Shown here: positions 21,233 to 32,772 of the stretch, piece after piece | Position numbering within the stretch: the first letter of the stretch is position 1 | Layout: each line of letters begins with the position of its first letter | Source: Ophiosphaerella korrae | Lineage: Eukaryota; Ascomycota; Dothideomycetes; Pleosporales; Phaeosphaeriaceae | Direction: 5' to 3' | Assembly: GCA_028456385.1 (NCBI GenBank) | Contig: JALNQF010000029.1 | Span: 1 to 64,000, forward strand | Length of the DNA: 64,000 nt | Program-made: the position numbers and the translations under genes | The notes under the pieces: generated by a model | Seen by the model: only the letters and a program-made list of their open reading frames with translations | Told to the model about the DNA's origin: nothing | The model's database searches: none

Positions 21233-22490
21233 CGATTCGGATAGGCCGGCGGTAGACGAATGCGTTGGGCGAGACGAGAGGCTGGAGTCGGCAGCCTAAT
21301 GGGAGGGAAGCCAGAGGTAGATAGGCTCTGTGTTTGACGGCAAAGATCTGCCCGAGCAGCGGAGGAGGATAGCAGTAAGCCTATAAGACCTAGGTAGCAG
21401 AAGGGCGTGCTCTGGTCATCAGCTCAAAATCGTATACTGTCCCATACTTTAGTCTGGTAGTGGCTGTACGCCATGCATATGGCGGGGAACTCGTGCCAGC
21501 ATGCGCGCTCAAGGCTGTAGCTGCAAGGCTGCACATTCCCGAGGCTTCGAAGTGCAAACCCGTCCCGTTACAAAGAGTGGCAGACCCATAACTGCTACAG
21601 ATCACCGATGCGCCAGAAAGATGGAAGGTGTCGTGCAGTTGTGTGCTGATAATAGAAAAAGACACGGAAACAGATCAGAGAAGTTGCTAAAGCCAAGTAT
21701 CATGTGGCAAGATAGAAATCCTTCACATGTGAGCATATTACACAGCTGGCAAAGCTCGCGCTAAAGTCTCACGCCAAAATCATCTCAACGACTTCTTAAC
21801 AAAGAAACCTTAGTACCACCGCTACATATCGATATCGAATATTCTAAGACGCGAGACTTAAAACTTTACACCTGAAGCTATGACTTGGAGCTGTCCCGAA
21901 GCGAATCCTTCGGTTTCTTCTTGTCTGTAGAGGCTAATCGATGGAGGCAGCAGAGGCAACCCGGGCCCGACGCTCGACAATTTCCGCGCGAGGCTCGCTA
22001 GTATCGATCTAGGACTCGACCGCGCCGGTTCTGCAGGGTTGCGGGAACAATAGAAGAAGATTGGCTGTGAACTGTGTCCATCTTGAAAGCTCTTCATGTC
22101 AGATGAGGTGCGTGTGCCAGCGCAACGATTGCTCGCGCTCAACCCTGCGCCAAGCTGAGATCGCAATCTCGACTCAGCTCATAGATGGAGCTTGCGAGTT
22201 GGCTCACTCAGCTGGCTCATGGGCTTCAGGTGACGTTGGAGATCGGCGATGGCGATCGATCTATGATGCTAGTGCGCGACTAGTACGATACTAGCCTCGC
22301 CCCTAACTCGACCACAAAGCACCAGCTCAACGGCGGCGCATCCCTTGAACAGGAGAGTAACTCAACAAGGGCGGCCCTTGGGGCACGAGAGTAATCAAAG
22401 AAACTCATGAAGGATATCAGAGGCAGCTAGAACGCAGATGATAGACACAACAATCAATCTCTTCGATCCTGAACTCCATTTTCAACTCAG
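21233..22490. other. NLR promoter region; no supported gene
   Basis: Immediately upstream of the HET-NACHT-WD40 start. Short ORFs have no motif. Confidence 0.4.
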
Positions 22491-22491
22491 T

Positions 22492-22547
22492 GACTCAAAT
22501 CTCACAACTCAAATCTCACATCTCAAATCTCACATATCAAATCTGAC
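22492..22547. repeat. 14-bp tandem repeat, four copies
   Basis: Units ACTCAAATCTCACA, ACTCAAATCTCACA, TCTCAAATCTCACA and TATCAAATCTGACA in a row. They lie just past the point where the NLR remnant at 22628 loses its coding sequence, so the array may mark the deletion junction. Confidence 0.75.
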
Positions 22548-22627
22548 ACTTCAATGCGTCTTCTACAACAATCAAGCTAGTAATGTCAACAGCTAGTGCT
22601 TCCATGTCCGACTTGTTCAGCACTTAC

Positions 22628-23769
22628 ACAAGTTTGCTCTTACCAGATCCCTGTATGCCGTGGAGTCATAAGATGGAGGATGCGCTTTCGTCCTTCCACT
22701 TCTTGAACATGGGGTCAGACAGAAGCCATTGCCCAGTTCCTGCAAGCACGCCCTGCATGGCCTGCTTGTGATACTCCTTGTACGGTTCAGGCGAAAGCCA
22801 TTGAAGGACTTCTGTGCGCTTCAACCCTGCAAGCTTTCAACCTTTGCTCCGCAACTCTTACGTAATCACTCGCCTTCGAGGTTGTCCTGCATGTGCTTCA
22901 GACTGTCGTCCATCCTTTTCAGTGGAGCATCCATGCTCGTGATGAGGCGTGTCAGCTCTGCGTAGTTGTGGACCTCGTCTGCAGAAAATTCTCAGCTCTT
23001 GTAAGGAAAAATAGGTGATTCGGCAGACCATTCCTATCAATTAGAGTTATCCACGGTGCAATCTCACTTTCTACAGTGCGCATGTCTTCCAAGCCTGAAT
23101 CGAGCTCTGTGCTACCAGGAACAGCGCCTTTTATCATCCATTCTGATTAGAATGTTAGCAACTGCAACTGCTCATGATCAGGGAAAAGTATGTACTAACT
23201 TGCGGTGCCCTGCCCAAAGTACTGTTTCGCCTTGGATAGATATCTGAGAATACACGCGTAGAGCTTGACCATAGCTCTACGCAGCTCTTCAGTAGCTTTC
23301 GATGTGCCCTGGAGGTAGAGAGCATCTGTAACGGCGTAGCGACAGATCATCTCAGCTATGCTAGTAAGGCCTTCTATCACCATCGCAAGCTTGTCCGAAT
23401 CGTTGACAATCATCTACAGACTCAGCAGCTACACAATGTTTAAACAGTTCTGTCGCACATACTTGCAGAATAAGACGAATCCCCGCCCAAGGGAGTGCAG
23501 CGTGTGCTGGATCATACTGGGTTGCCGTATCCCCGACCTGCTTGAACGTGTTGATCCATCGAACAACCTTCTCGGACACGTCCCTTATAATAACGGTCTC
23601 TCCATTCTTGCGTGTGTATCTCCACCTTGATTCGATGGACCGTTTGTTAGATATCTCGGCGTCCGTGTGCAGTTCTGTAAGGATGTTGGGCTTGTCAGGA
23701 CGGCTGAAGTTAATGTTAAGCTTGTCGTCGTCAGATAATTGGGCTGCGGCATCGGCCCAGAGGCCTTTA
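22628..23769 (-). pseudogene. NLR remnant: N-terminal NACHT_N-like domain to P-loop
   Basis: Spliced segments read as the N-terminal STAND-associated domain that precedes NACHT in many fungal NLRs. Exon A 23769-23463 (GLWADAAAQL, NINFSRPDKPN, RYTRKNGETVIIRDV, HAALPWAGIRLILQ), exon B 23413-23200 (MIVNDSDKLAMVIEGL ...), exon C 23142-23029, exon D 22978-22862, exon E 22826-22628 (VLQWLSPEPYKEYHKQA, GTGQWLLSDP, then P-loop GIQGSGKSKLV). Introns A-C are 49, 57 and 50 nt and phase-consistent. It is broken: exon D ends with GEG-E-TGA before its donor, and TGA at 22668-22666 replaces the Trp of ILWLHG. After the P-loop nothing of NACHT remains. No convincing start codon was found upstream. It lies head-to-tail behind the HET-NACHT-WD40 gene but belongs to another NLR subfamily. 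Confidence 0.8.
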
Positions 23770-24720
23770 CTACAGCAAGACGACAAGTCAGCAGCTGCAC
23801 CCGGATAACTTTATCGAATGTGCTTACATGCTTTACCGCGCCGTCATTGCTGAAGCAGTCCAAAAGTGTGGAGCACAGCCAAGATTTCCAAGACGGCAAA
23901 AGACGGCGACAAGTGCCTGAGCAATGTTAAGAAAAAGAGGAGGTATGGCTTACTATCTACCAGGCTGCAGGGGAAAGTGGCTGTGTGCTGAACGCAACCC
24001 CGTAGCTGCCGCTCGTGAGACTATAGACCACCGTTCATTCATTGGGGAGATATTATGCTGGTCCAACAGAAGCTTAAAAAAATCATCTTTTGCTCGCTAT
24101 CGCAGCATATAAGAAAGATAGAGAAGCTACTACTTGATTTATTATATAAATATATACTCTCTACTCTACTACCTTGTTAAGTTGTACGCTTGAAAAGGTG
24201 CGCAAAGTTGGTGAGGCCTGGCGCTCGCTTGTGAACTATGTTAGGCTAGGATAGGGAGGAACTATATAATCTACTATCCTATACAAGACAATATATCTAT
24301 TCCTTCCACTACTTGTTTGCGTGTAACTAACCTCCTTAATAAGAATAAGTCCTATAACAGTATACGATATTGTTGCGTAGGTATCTATATAATAGTAATT
24401 CATAGATATATATAGGAGAGACCATCTCTCCCTAAATGATAATCAACTGTTTCTCTACTAGAATTTCAATACAGCTGATGCGTGGAAGCCTCGTAAGCAC
24501 AATTCGCGAGCCAAGTGTGGCTTACAGCCGGGAGAAGTATGATCTCAAGGCAACAAGTGCAATTACCCCAAGGAATACTAAGCAACGAATGGTTAAAAGC
24601 TCCCCAAAACACTTTGGCAGTCAGCTTTCTCATCGAGTTCACCATGTCCAGCGCCTTCATTCTCTTCTTCGTGGCCATCTTCAAGAAAAAATTCCCAAAG
24701 GCTTACTCAAAAAACATCTA
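23770..24720. other. Non-coding spacer, AT-rich at 24080-24430
   Basis: Contains the lost 5' end of the NLR remnant and an AT-rich patch. No supported gene. Short frames at 24436-24951 are mostly antisense to the gene at 24721. Confidence 0.4.
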
Positions 24721-25388
24721 CTACTCCAGCGCAGCCAACTTTTGCCACTCCCCCGCTTTCATCCACTCAGTAACCTGCACGGCCTGACCCTCCGGAATAT
24801 TGACCTCATGCTCCACGCCATCAAGCGTGTAACTAGCAAAGTTTGGCTCGGCACAGTTCTCATCGGCATCACGACGGTCTTTGCTGAGACCCTGGAGCCA
24901 TTTCGCAGCGGTAGCTATTCCTCATCAGCGCTGCTCAAATTCGCTCGGTAGAGAGACCAGCAAAGCAGATCCTAATTTTCCAACCCCAGAACTTGAGATT
25001 ATGAAGCTGCAAAGCCAAGAAAAAGAAAAGAAAAAGACGAACCAGCCCAAGGGAAACTGAAGCAGATTGTCTGCGCCGGCTCATTTATGAACGTTTTGGA
25101 GCTACCAGTGCAGGCCTCACCCGTCCAGCCTTGACCGCGGCTAGGGTGTTTTCAGCAATTTGCTCGAGCCGCGTTTGGATTAAGGGAGGAAGGAGGGCGG
25201 ACATACCTGTTGGCGGGGAGAGTGTACAGCAACTGCGTGTTTGTGAAGCCGTTGAAGTCGCAGCATGTGCCTGCCTTGATGCCTTTGCAGCACGTCTTGC
25301 TGCCGCCGCAGTTGGCATTGGTTGTCATGCAGAGGTCTGCTGCGGAGGCGAGGCCGGCGGCGGTGATGAGGAGAGTGAGGAACTTCAT
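24721..25388 (-). CDS. Small secreted cysteine-rich protein (effector-like)
   Basis: Three exons. Exon 1 25388-25207 begins with a signal peptide (MKFLTLLITAAGLASA, predicted cut before ADLC) and a Cys-dense core (C20, C27, CC33-34, CC42-43). A 66-nt intron (GTATGT donor, CCCTAG acceptor) leads to exon 2 25140-25106 (RGQGWTGEACT). Intron 2 runs 25105-24915 (GTAGCT donor, CTGAT branch, AATAG acceptor). Exon 3 24914-24721 encodes TAAKWLQGLSKDRRDADENC, then FASYTLDGVEHEVNIPEGQA and an amphipathic end WMKAGEWQKLAALE. Total 136 aa with eight cysteines, enough for four disulfides. A later donor at 25042 is also phase-compatible (157 aa, nine cysteines) but has a weak GTTCGT. Function unknown: size, secretion and cysteines fit an effector or antimicrobial role. 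It sits at the edge of the NLR/RIP compartment. Confidence 0.75.
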
Positions 25389-26449
25389 TTTGGTGTAGAA
25401 AAAAGGTAGTGCTTGGAAAGCTGATGTTGCTCTTAAAATGGGTTTGCTGTGAAGGGCTCGAGTTGGTGAATGTGGATGTTGTGTTTGCTTCCATTCTAGC
25501 AGTTTATATATTCTTCAATTCAAACCCGCAGCGATCTCTTATAACCCTGTTATTGGAAGTTGTTAAGAGGGATTCAGCCCAGAATAGGACCCTTTCCACT
25601 GTTGGTGCATGTGATGCGAGGTCAAGATGACACTGCCTGGGAAGAGCACCAAATCCTCGTCAATTCGGCCCAACTTTCGGCCTCCAAAAGTAAGACTCGG
25701 TCTTTCAACGGTCGAAACCCCATACCCATTTTCTCTAGTCTCATGTCGCAAATATTGCTGGCCATACTCTCGGGCCCAGCACGTGATCATAGTCCCTGCA
25801 ACACCTCCTAAAGCAAGGCACGCATCCGTTTCGGCAAAGATCAACGACCTCTCAGATTCGTTGTTCGAGTCCTAGCTTCAGCCACACGAGGGGTTTGGCT
25901 GACTTGCCGCTCTTGGCTTCATTACCGCGCTAATGCCCTGCATATGAGGTCTTGGCGACACACGATGCGTCGCTTACAGGTGGTTCTCCTTGGCGCAGGA
26001 CTTTGCTAGAGTTTCGAGGAAGCTTCTCTAGTCAGCCCTAGGCACGTAAATGAGAGTGCAGATGCGGTGAACCATTGCCCGGGCATGAAAAAGACGAGCT
26101 ATCTTGAACGAAGAGATACTCAAACTGAGAGATATACAGTATTACAGTTGTGGGTCCTCCCACACTTTCTTTATTTCGTTATCATTTCCTCTGACAGCTT
26201 GCCGATTACAACTCTTGATGCTCACACTCACAGCTATCCGCCATTGTTTAGTCTCTAAAGAATCAAGTCTAGACTTTCCTTGTAGAGTATTTGCGGTGGC
26301 GTTACTAAATTCTCCTCCTTCCCGTTCTGTCAACCTCGCAGATTGCCCTTATTCTCTACCAACCACAAGGTATCCAACACCTAGCCGACGGTCGCATTGT
26401 ATCCGAGCTATACGATGACCATCACCTCGATCAAGTACCTGTCTTCCGG
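25389..26449. other. No supported gene
   Basis: Holds the promoter side of the secreted-protein gene. A GTTCGAGTCC string near 25865 looks like a tRNA B box but no tRNA fold forms around it. Confidence 0.4.
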
Positions 26450-26640
26450 TCAATTTTCAACAGCATGTTCGTATACAGCGTAATGATGCTTGTCAATATG
26501 ATGCATGACCTCAGAATTCAACACGAGGTTACATTCTCTGCAGTTTTTGCGTTGGTCTAGGTCTTGAAGGATATCAAAGCCCTGGAACTTGTGCAGGTGA
26601 TAGGCATACCTGTGATGGGGTCTTTTCCATGTACTAAATT
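26450..26640 (-). pseudogene. Possible C2H2-like coding fragment
   Basis: One minus-strand frame of about 60 codons reads like protein: HRYAYHLHKFQGFDILQDLD, then CRECNLVLNSEVMHHIDKHH, and ends EHAVEN-TGA at 26452-26450. The C-x2-C...H-x3/4-H spacing resembles a zinc finger. The frame is closed just upstream (TAA), although a TTTAG acceptor there would allow a preceding exon. I see no start codon or partner exon, so it may be a relic or a last exon. Confidence 0.3.
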
Positions 26641-26961
26641 AGTGTATGCCACTTCGCTTAGAGGCTTATATAGACAGAAGGGATCGGAGAAGTTCGTCAG
26701 ACGGGAACATGCCTATCCGCGAGCGAAAAAATGCGACGGCTAACACGCTGCAGAAGCGCGACTCAAATTCATCCTGTGCATTTCTAAGACAGCAAGCATA
26801 ATATACATACTTACTCTAAGCTCGCAAGCTTCCCTAAACGCTGTCATCGCCCCTTAACTCCATCGGAAACACCGATGTTCTCCCGACCAACGCAATAAAT
26901 CCGACCGACCCTCTCGTCTCACTTTCTCCCTTTCCTCTTCTCTAGCTTCTTGACCTCTTCC

Positions 26962-27130
26962 TCATTCGCCCCCCTCAACCTCCATTCTCCGGTTCTTACA
27001 GAACCCCAACTTGAACAAAAATTCATACCACACAAACAACGGCGCCAAAAATAGCGCCTGCACAAGATTGTCCAGCAGCGCCGGCTTCCTTCCCTCAAAC
27101 TTCCCATGCATAGTATAAGCGCGGAAGGTG
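26962..27130 (-). pseudogene. C-terminal remnant of an Mpo1-like (DUF962) gene
   Basis: The frame ending at TGA 26964-26962 contains [20 protein letters not shown] followed by [16 protein letters not shown], an excellent match to the conserved end of Mpo1-like 2-hydroxy fatty acid dioxygenases (ER membrane, phytosphingosine degradation). Upstream residues (ASTFRAYTM) do not fit the family (expected WILQFIGH), and the N-terminal histidine block and first membrane segments are not found nearby. It is therefore a relic, or an exon whose partners I could not place. Confidence 0.5.
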
Positions 27131-27192
27131 CTAGCATAGTAGTATTTTTTGCTGTAGAGGTATCTGTATATATAAATATTAGCGCACAGCAT

Positions 27193-28677
27193 TTCTTGAG
27201 ATGTGCGTAGAGGGTGAAGCGTTACAAGCTAAATTACCTGTGAGATATTCCGCTACGTAGGGATGCACGTTAATGTATGTTATTCCCCCGGTAAGCATAA
27301 AATAGAGTAAAACTAACATTACTATTTCTAAATTACCTTAATTTTCTTCGAACCCGTATGCAAACCCGCCCCCACCAGCAGATGTCGTGCAACGTTTCAC
27401 ACCTTATGAAGTTAATTTAGTCGAGCGTATCTTTACACAATTCGGACGCTAAAAACTAAACGATTATCTCCAATCCGTTAGGCAAGTATGCCTGCAAATG
27501 ATTTGGGCCTTACGAGGCATCATTGCTTGTGCTGCTGTGCTAGACAAAAACAGGGGGCTGCAAGCCCGGGGGCACTGCAGGTTTCTTCAACCATTATTCA
27601 TTCACAAGTTTCGACGATGGAGCGCATAGCCGGCTACTCATCAAGCATCTCAACCGCTTCCTCCTTGAAGCCTCTTTGTTATTGCTCCTTGATGGTGGAA
27701 TGGATTCTCGGTAGATTTGATGGGACAATCGATTATCCTCCTCGTAATTTCGTAAACGTCGCCTTTTCCGGAATCCCTAGTACGAAATATTACTTTGGCT
27801 TGTGCCCTTGATTTGTTCGCCTTTTGATGTGGTGCGGAATTGGCAGGCTGGGCTGTAGGGTCACCATTTCTGCCGTTGATCGGTTCCTTCATAGGGCTCG
27901 AACAGGGGCTTGAAGGCTCATGACGAACGGACCATTACACACGTCTAGTAGACGTTATGTTTATATCTGATTTTATAGCAAAGTACAATATATATCGAAC
28001 ATAGGTAATACGTACCACTCTCTAGCGAGCATAAATAGGGAACAACGGACAATACTACTTCCAAATCACACTGATTTCCTTCAATACCCGTATAGGTTGC
28101 ACCGGATAAGTATGGCAACCTCCAGTCGCTGTTGTGCAACATTCACACCCAATGAAGTCAATGCCGTCACGTGCATTTCCCGTGCACAAACCGGACACAA
28201 AAAAACAAGCACGATCATCCTCAATCCGTCGGGCAAGTGTACCTCCAAAAGCAGCCCCGATCCCGGCACCCGTTTAGGACAATCTGGCGGTACCAGCGTT
28301 TACAGCGTGTAGATGAGATTAACACCCCTCCCAACCCCACAAATAGCACCTAACCAAGGGTCTGGAGACCAGATAAGCTTTTCCGCCGTCCTGTGGTTCG
28401 CATCGACTAGCCTGATTCAGGGCTAGCGTCGGTTTTACTCGGGCAACGACGCATAGCTTCAATGGCGGCATTGACACACTTTTGTTCATAAGTGGGAGCT
28501 TGTCCCATCGATACACAGACGATATTGAATTACAACACACGTCTTCGTACCTGTTTCTTTGAGGCTAATTTTTTTTTGTATTCGTTTAGTGGATTTGAGT
28601 GTGCAACTTGAAGTTGTGACCACAGCTCCCCGCTTTTGAGCTCGTTGTAGCTTTGCTGGCAAACCTCCACAGTCGCC
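27193..28677. other. Intergenic, with a diverged ~130-bp duplication
   Basis: 27363-27500 and 28123-28250 align (CGTGCAAC.TT..CACACC..ATGAAGT.AAT ... ATC..CAATCCGT..GGCAAGT). The second copy lies in a 66-codon open frame starting at ATG 28112 (MATSSRCCATFTPNEVNAVT ...), while the first is broken by stops. Whether this is a short gene with a dead copy or a non-coding repeat is open. The last part is the gatA promoter. Confidence 0.35.
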
Positions 28678-30267
28678 ATGGCGTCCCTTCTCCGTACTGT
28701 AGGCCGTGCTCGGCCGGCGTTTGTCAACTTGAATGCACAGAATGCGGCGAGGAGTTCGCCAATTGCGCTTCGTCGACGATATGCGTCTGCTGCTGCTACC
28801 GTTGCAGACTCAAGCAGCGAGCAGCCTTTCTTCCCAGATGAGCCCCGCGCCCCCATTATCAAGACACAGATTCCTGGGCCAGAGAGCAAAAAGGCCATTG
28901 CGAAGCTGGAGAAAGTGTTTGATACGAGGAGCTTGAATATGATGGCCGATTACTCTCGAAGCTACGGCAACTAGTAGGCACTTTTACCATTCTATAAGTG
29001 AAAAGTTACTGACAATTATGATAGTCTGGCAGACCTCGACGGTAACGTCTTGCTGGATGTATATGCCCAAATTGCCTCCATCCCAGTGGGCTACAACAAC
29101 CCCGCCCTTCTCTTGGCAGCCACCTCCCCTGAAATGGCCTCAGCAATCATCAACCGACCCGCACTCGGCAACTTCCCCCAACACGACTGGGCCGACATTC
29201 TCGAAACAGGAATCCTCTCGGTCGCCCCCAAAGGCCTCAACCAAGTCTTCACCGGTCAATCCGGCTCCGACGCAAACGAGCTCGCCTACAAAGCAGCTTT
29301 CATGTACCGCCGCCAACAAGAGCGCGGTGGCCACGCAGCAGACTTCTCCCAAGAAGATATCACCTCCGCCATGAACAACCAGTCCCCCGGTGCCCCGCAG
29401 CTCTCCATCCTCTCCTTCAAATCCGGCTTCCACGGCCGCCTCTTCGGCTCCCTATCCACCACACGCTCCAAGCCCATCCACAAACTCGACATCCCAGCCT
29501 TCGACTGGCCACAAGCCCCCTTCCCCATGCTCAAATACCCACTCGCGGAACACGCGGCAGAAAACGCACAGGAAGAGCAGCGCTGCCTCGCCGAACTAGA
29601 ACACCTCATCACAACCTGGCACGCACCCCCCGCCGCCGTTGTAGTCGAACCCGTCCAATCCGAAGGCGGCGACAACCACGCCTCCCCCGCCTTCTTCCGC
29701 AGCGTAAGAGCCATCACAAAGAAACACAACGTGCTCCTCATCGTCGACGAAGTCCAAACCGGCGTCGGCGCAACCGGCAAGTTCTGGGCCCACGACCACT
29801 GGGACCTGCCCTCCCCGCCGGACATGGTCACCTTCTCGAAAAAGGCCCAGACCGCGGGCTACTACTTTGGCAACGCGGAGCTCCGCCCTAATCGCCCGTA
29901 CCGCCAGTTCAACACGTGGATGGGCGATCCCGCGCGCGCGCTGCTGTTCCGCGCGATCATCAAGGAGATGGAGCGCCTCGACTTGGTGCGGCACACGGCG
30001 GCCACCGGCGACTACCTGTTCGCCGGGCTGGAGCGGCTGGCGGAGAAGTTCCCGAACGAGATTGTTAATCTGAGGGGGAAGGGACAGGGCACGTTTATTG
30101 CGTGGGATAGTCCGCGGCGCAACGAGGTGTTGAAGAGGGCCAAGGGGCAGGGCGTGAATATTGGGGGGTCGGGCGAGACGGCGGTGAGGTTGCGGCCGAT
30201 GCTGATTTTCCAGCGGCGGCATGCGGATTTGTTGTTGGAGAGATTGGAGAAGGTATTTTTGGAGTAG
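28678..30267 (+). CDS. gatA: 4-aminobutyrate aminotransferase (GABA transaminase)
   Basis: Exon 1 28678-28973 starts in CGCCATGG; a 51-nt intron (28974-29024; CTGAC branch) is followed by exon 2 29025-30267, giving 512 aa. The N-terminus (MASLLRTVGRARPA, RRRYASAAA) looks like a mitochondrial presequence. Class-III aminotransferase motifs are present: GQSGSDANELAYKAAFMY, SFKSGFHGR, the cofactor-binding IVDEVQTGVGATGKFWAH, and the PLP lysine in TFSKKAQTAGYY. The C-terminus ends with LRPMLIFQRRHADLLLERLE. Length and motif order match fungal gatA/UGA1. It converts GABA and 2-oxoglutarate to succinate semialdehyde and glutamate in the GABA shunt. Confidence 0.95.
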
Positions 30268-30960
30268 GCGAGTGGGAATTGAGGGCAGTATGAGAGAGGT
30301 TTAGGCGTTTTGGGGAGTTCGCGTTGTGTGTGTGTGTGTGCGTGTGTGGGTGGGTGGATGATATAAAATGCTGCACAATGGTATGTCCGGTACACACAGA
30401 ACGAGTTCCAATTCACTATTCAACACATAATCCACACATCAAATTTTGATATCATTCATACATACGTCAAATCTGGTGCACTTCCTCCCCATGCACATGC
30501 CATTAAGCGCCTCGCAAAAAACACCCGATGTAACGCAAATACGCCATGCCCACCGCGAGCCCGTAATATGATAACAAAAAAACCAATAAAGAGTTGAGGG
30601 AGATGAACTGGACCTGTTCCAGTCTGCCTCATGGGTATCACCGTGAAAGTAGAGATAGACAATGCCTAACCGGACCCGGGACGCTAAAGCACAAAATAAA
30701 TTGGGAGAAGGAGGGCATGGGTGAACACCAAGGGGTAAGGGTGCGGTCACTAGAAGGACTTTTTTTTTTTTGGAGGGGGGGAGGAGGGAAGGGTTAATGG
30801 CCTGTTTGGAAAGCGGACAAGGTCACCTGGGGTGGAGAGTTGCAGGCTTGGATGCGAGCCCACTGTTGTTTGTCATTATTCGGACCGAAGGATCCTGGAC
30901 GGATGTTGGTTAGCATGCAAGGATGCTGGCTAGTGGAAACACTGAGCTAAACTGTATTGT
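30268..30960. other. Intergenic with a GT-rich microsatellite
   Basis: Convergent 3' flanks of gatA and the next gene. A (TG)n run lies at 30324-30348 and a poly-T/G stretch at 30762-30782. Confidence 0.6.
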
Positions 30961-32738
30961 TCACTCTGTCTTGTCGAGATTAACGCGAAGGTTATAGTCG
31001 AGTTTTTCCTTCTCGCAGTACTCGGCGAGGAACTTGAGGCCGAATCGCACTGCCTGGAGAGGGGTCGTATCGTTGGAAATCGGAAGGAAATAGGGCCCTG
31101 ATAGACGCGCACCGCTCACTCTCTCCGGCTCCTTGGCCATCTTTGCATTTGCTTCGCGCCCGATGAATGTCTTTTTGTATATTGACTGAATGTCTTCGAA
31201 GGGGAGGGCGATCCTTGCTTCCTGATAATGCTGGTTCATTTTAATCGTGTGATCCGACAAGAGCGCAAAGTTTGATACAAGGGCAGAGTGTTGTTTAGCA
31301 AGGTCCGCATGCGGGACATCCTGGGGAGAGTCGTGAGGGCGCGATGTAGCTACCCGTTGGGACACATGCGTACAAATCGCTGAAGCTATGACGGAAGCGA
31401 GATAAGAGCGCAGGCCGTCAAGATGTTTAAAGTCTTTGGTAACTCGAGAATATGACACGGCAAGTGGTAACAAAGTCTTCCATGTCTGTTCGACCTCACC
31501 AGGCCGGCCGCGAAGGTTTAGCGAGGCATCTTGTGCGTAATATGCCGCCATATAGGACCTGAGTAGTGTTAGATGTGCGCTTATAAACCTTAACCTTACA
31601 GCTAACTTACAGGATGCATTCCATGTTAGTAACAGCCGCTCGCCTCTCATCTTGCTTCATGACTGGCTTGCTGAGGAGAATCTTGGTCGCTTCGTGCTTA
31701 AGGGCGCGTCCCATCTGATTCAACTTCATTGAAGTCTGAGCCATCAAGGCAATATCGGCTTGCTTTTTTCCACTCGGGGGAGCAGACGTAGGGCCATTCT
31801 TTGCTTCTGCTTTAATGCCGCTAGGCGTTGGGGCGGATCGTCCAGGGGTTGAGTCGTTGCTCTCTGTCGAATTTGTGCGTAGCATGCTGACTGTTTTGAG
31901 GCTGTTCTTCGGCGTGGTATACTGAGCTTGAATCTTCTGGGCACTAGACTTGTGCTGTAGGGAAGGGGATAAGACTTGCTGAGTGGGGGTAATCGGGCGA
32001 TCCTGCGACGAGGCTGCTCTTGGGCGCTTTGAAGGCACCACAGATGTTACGTCATCATCGACACGAGGTCGCTTCTCAGGTAATTTTGTGACCGAATTAG
32101 TTGCTGCTGCAGCTTTCGTACTTGGTGTAGCGCCTGTGGCGTTGTCTAATCGACGTGCGGCGACCTTGGGAATTGGCTTTTTCTTCTTAAGTTCTTCTTC
32201 TGGTACTTTTGTCTGTGAACTGCTGGAGACGTCCTTCGCATCCAGGCGCTCTTTCTTCTCAATGTTTGATCGCTTAGGTGGTAGGCGAAGAATTTGTTTG
32301 ACAGTTGGCACCTTCCCTTTTGAGAATTTGAGTTTGACGACAAGACTTGGCTCCACTTGTTCCTTACGCTTAGGAGGCTCGATATGTGGCGACTTTCCAT
32401 TCACTGACACTGATCTGATGCGCGGTTCCGCCTTGACACTTTCAGTTGGTTTGGGTGGTCGCGCTTCTGGCACAGCCAGCGTCTGGCTCTTGCGATCTGA
32501 CGAAGACGTCGAAGCATTTGATTCTGCGCGCTTGCGTTGTGTCTCTATCTTGTCTAGTTCTGCCTGGATGTTCGAGGGAAGGGTTGGCGACAAAATATCA
32601 GGCAGTCCGTGAGGATTACTAGGAGGCTCTTGGACTGGTGACAAAAGTGGTGGTAGGCCATGAGGGGTGCTGTTCGAACGGGCGGTATCGTCGATGTTGA
32701 TCTTGGCATCACCAGATGCAGCCTTCTGTGAGGGTGAA

Positions 32739-32772
<34 letters not shown>

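Noticed and set aside
25857..25890. GTTCGAGTCC, a tRNA B-box-like string
   Set aside because: No A box at the right distance, and the flanking bases cannot form T or acceptor stems.
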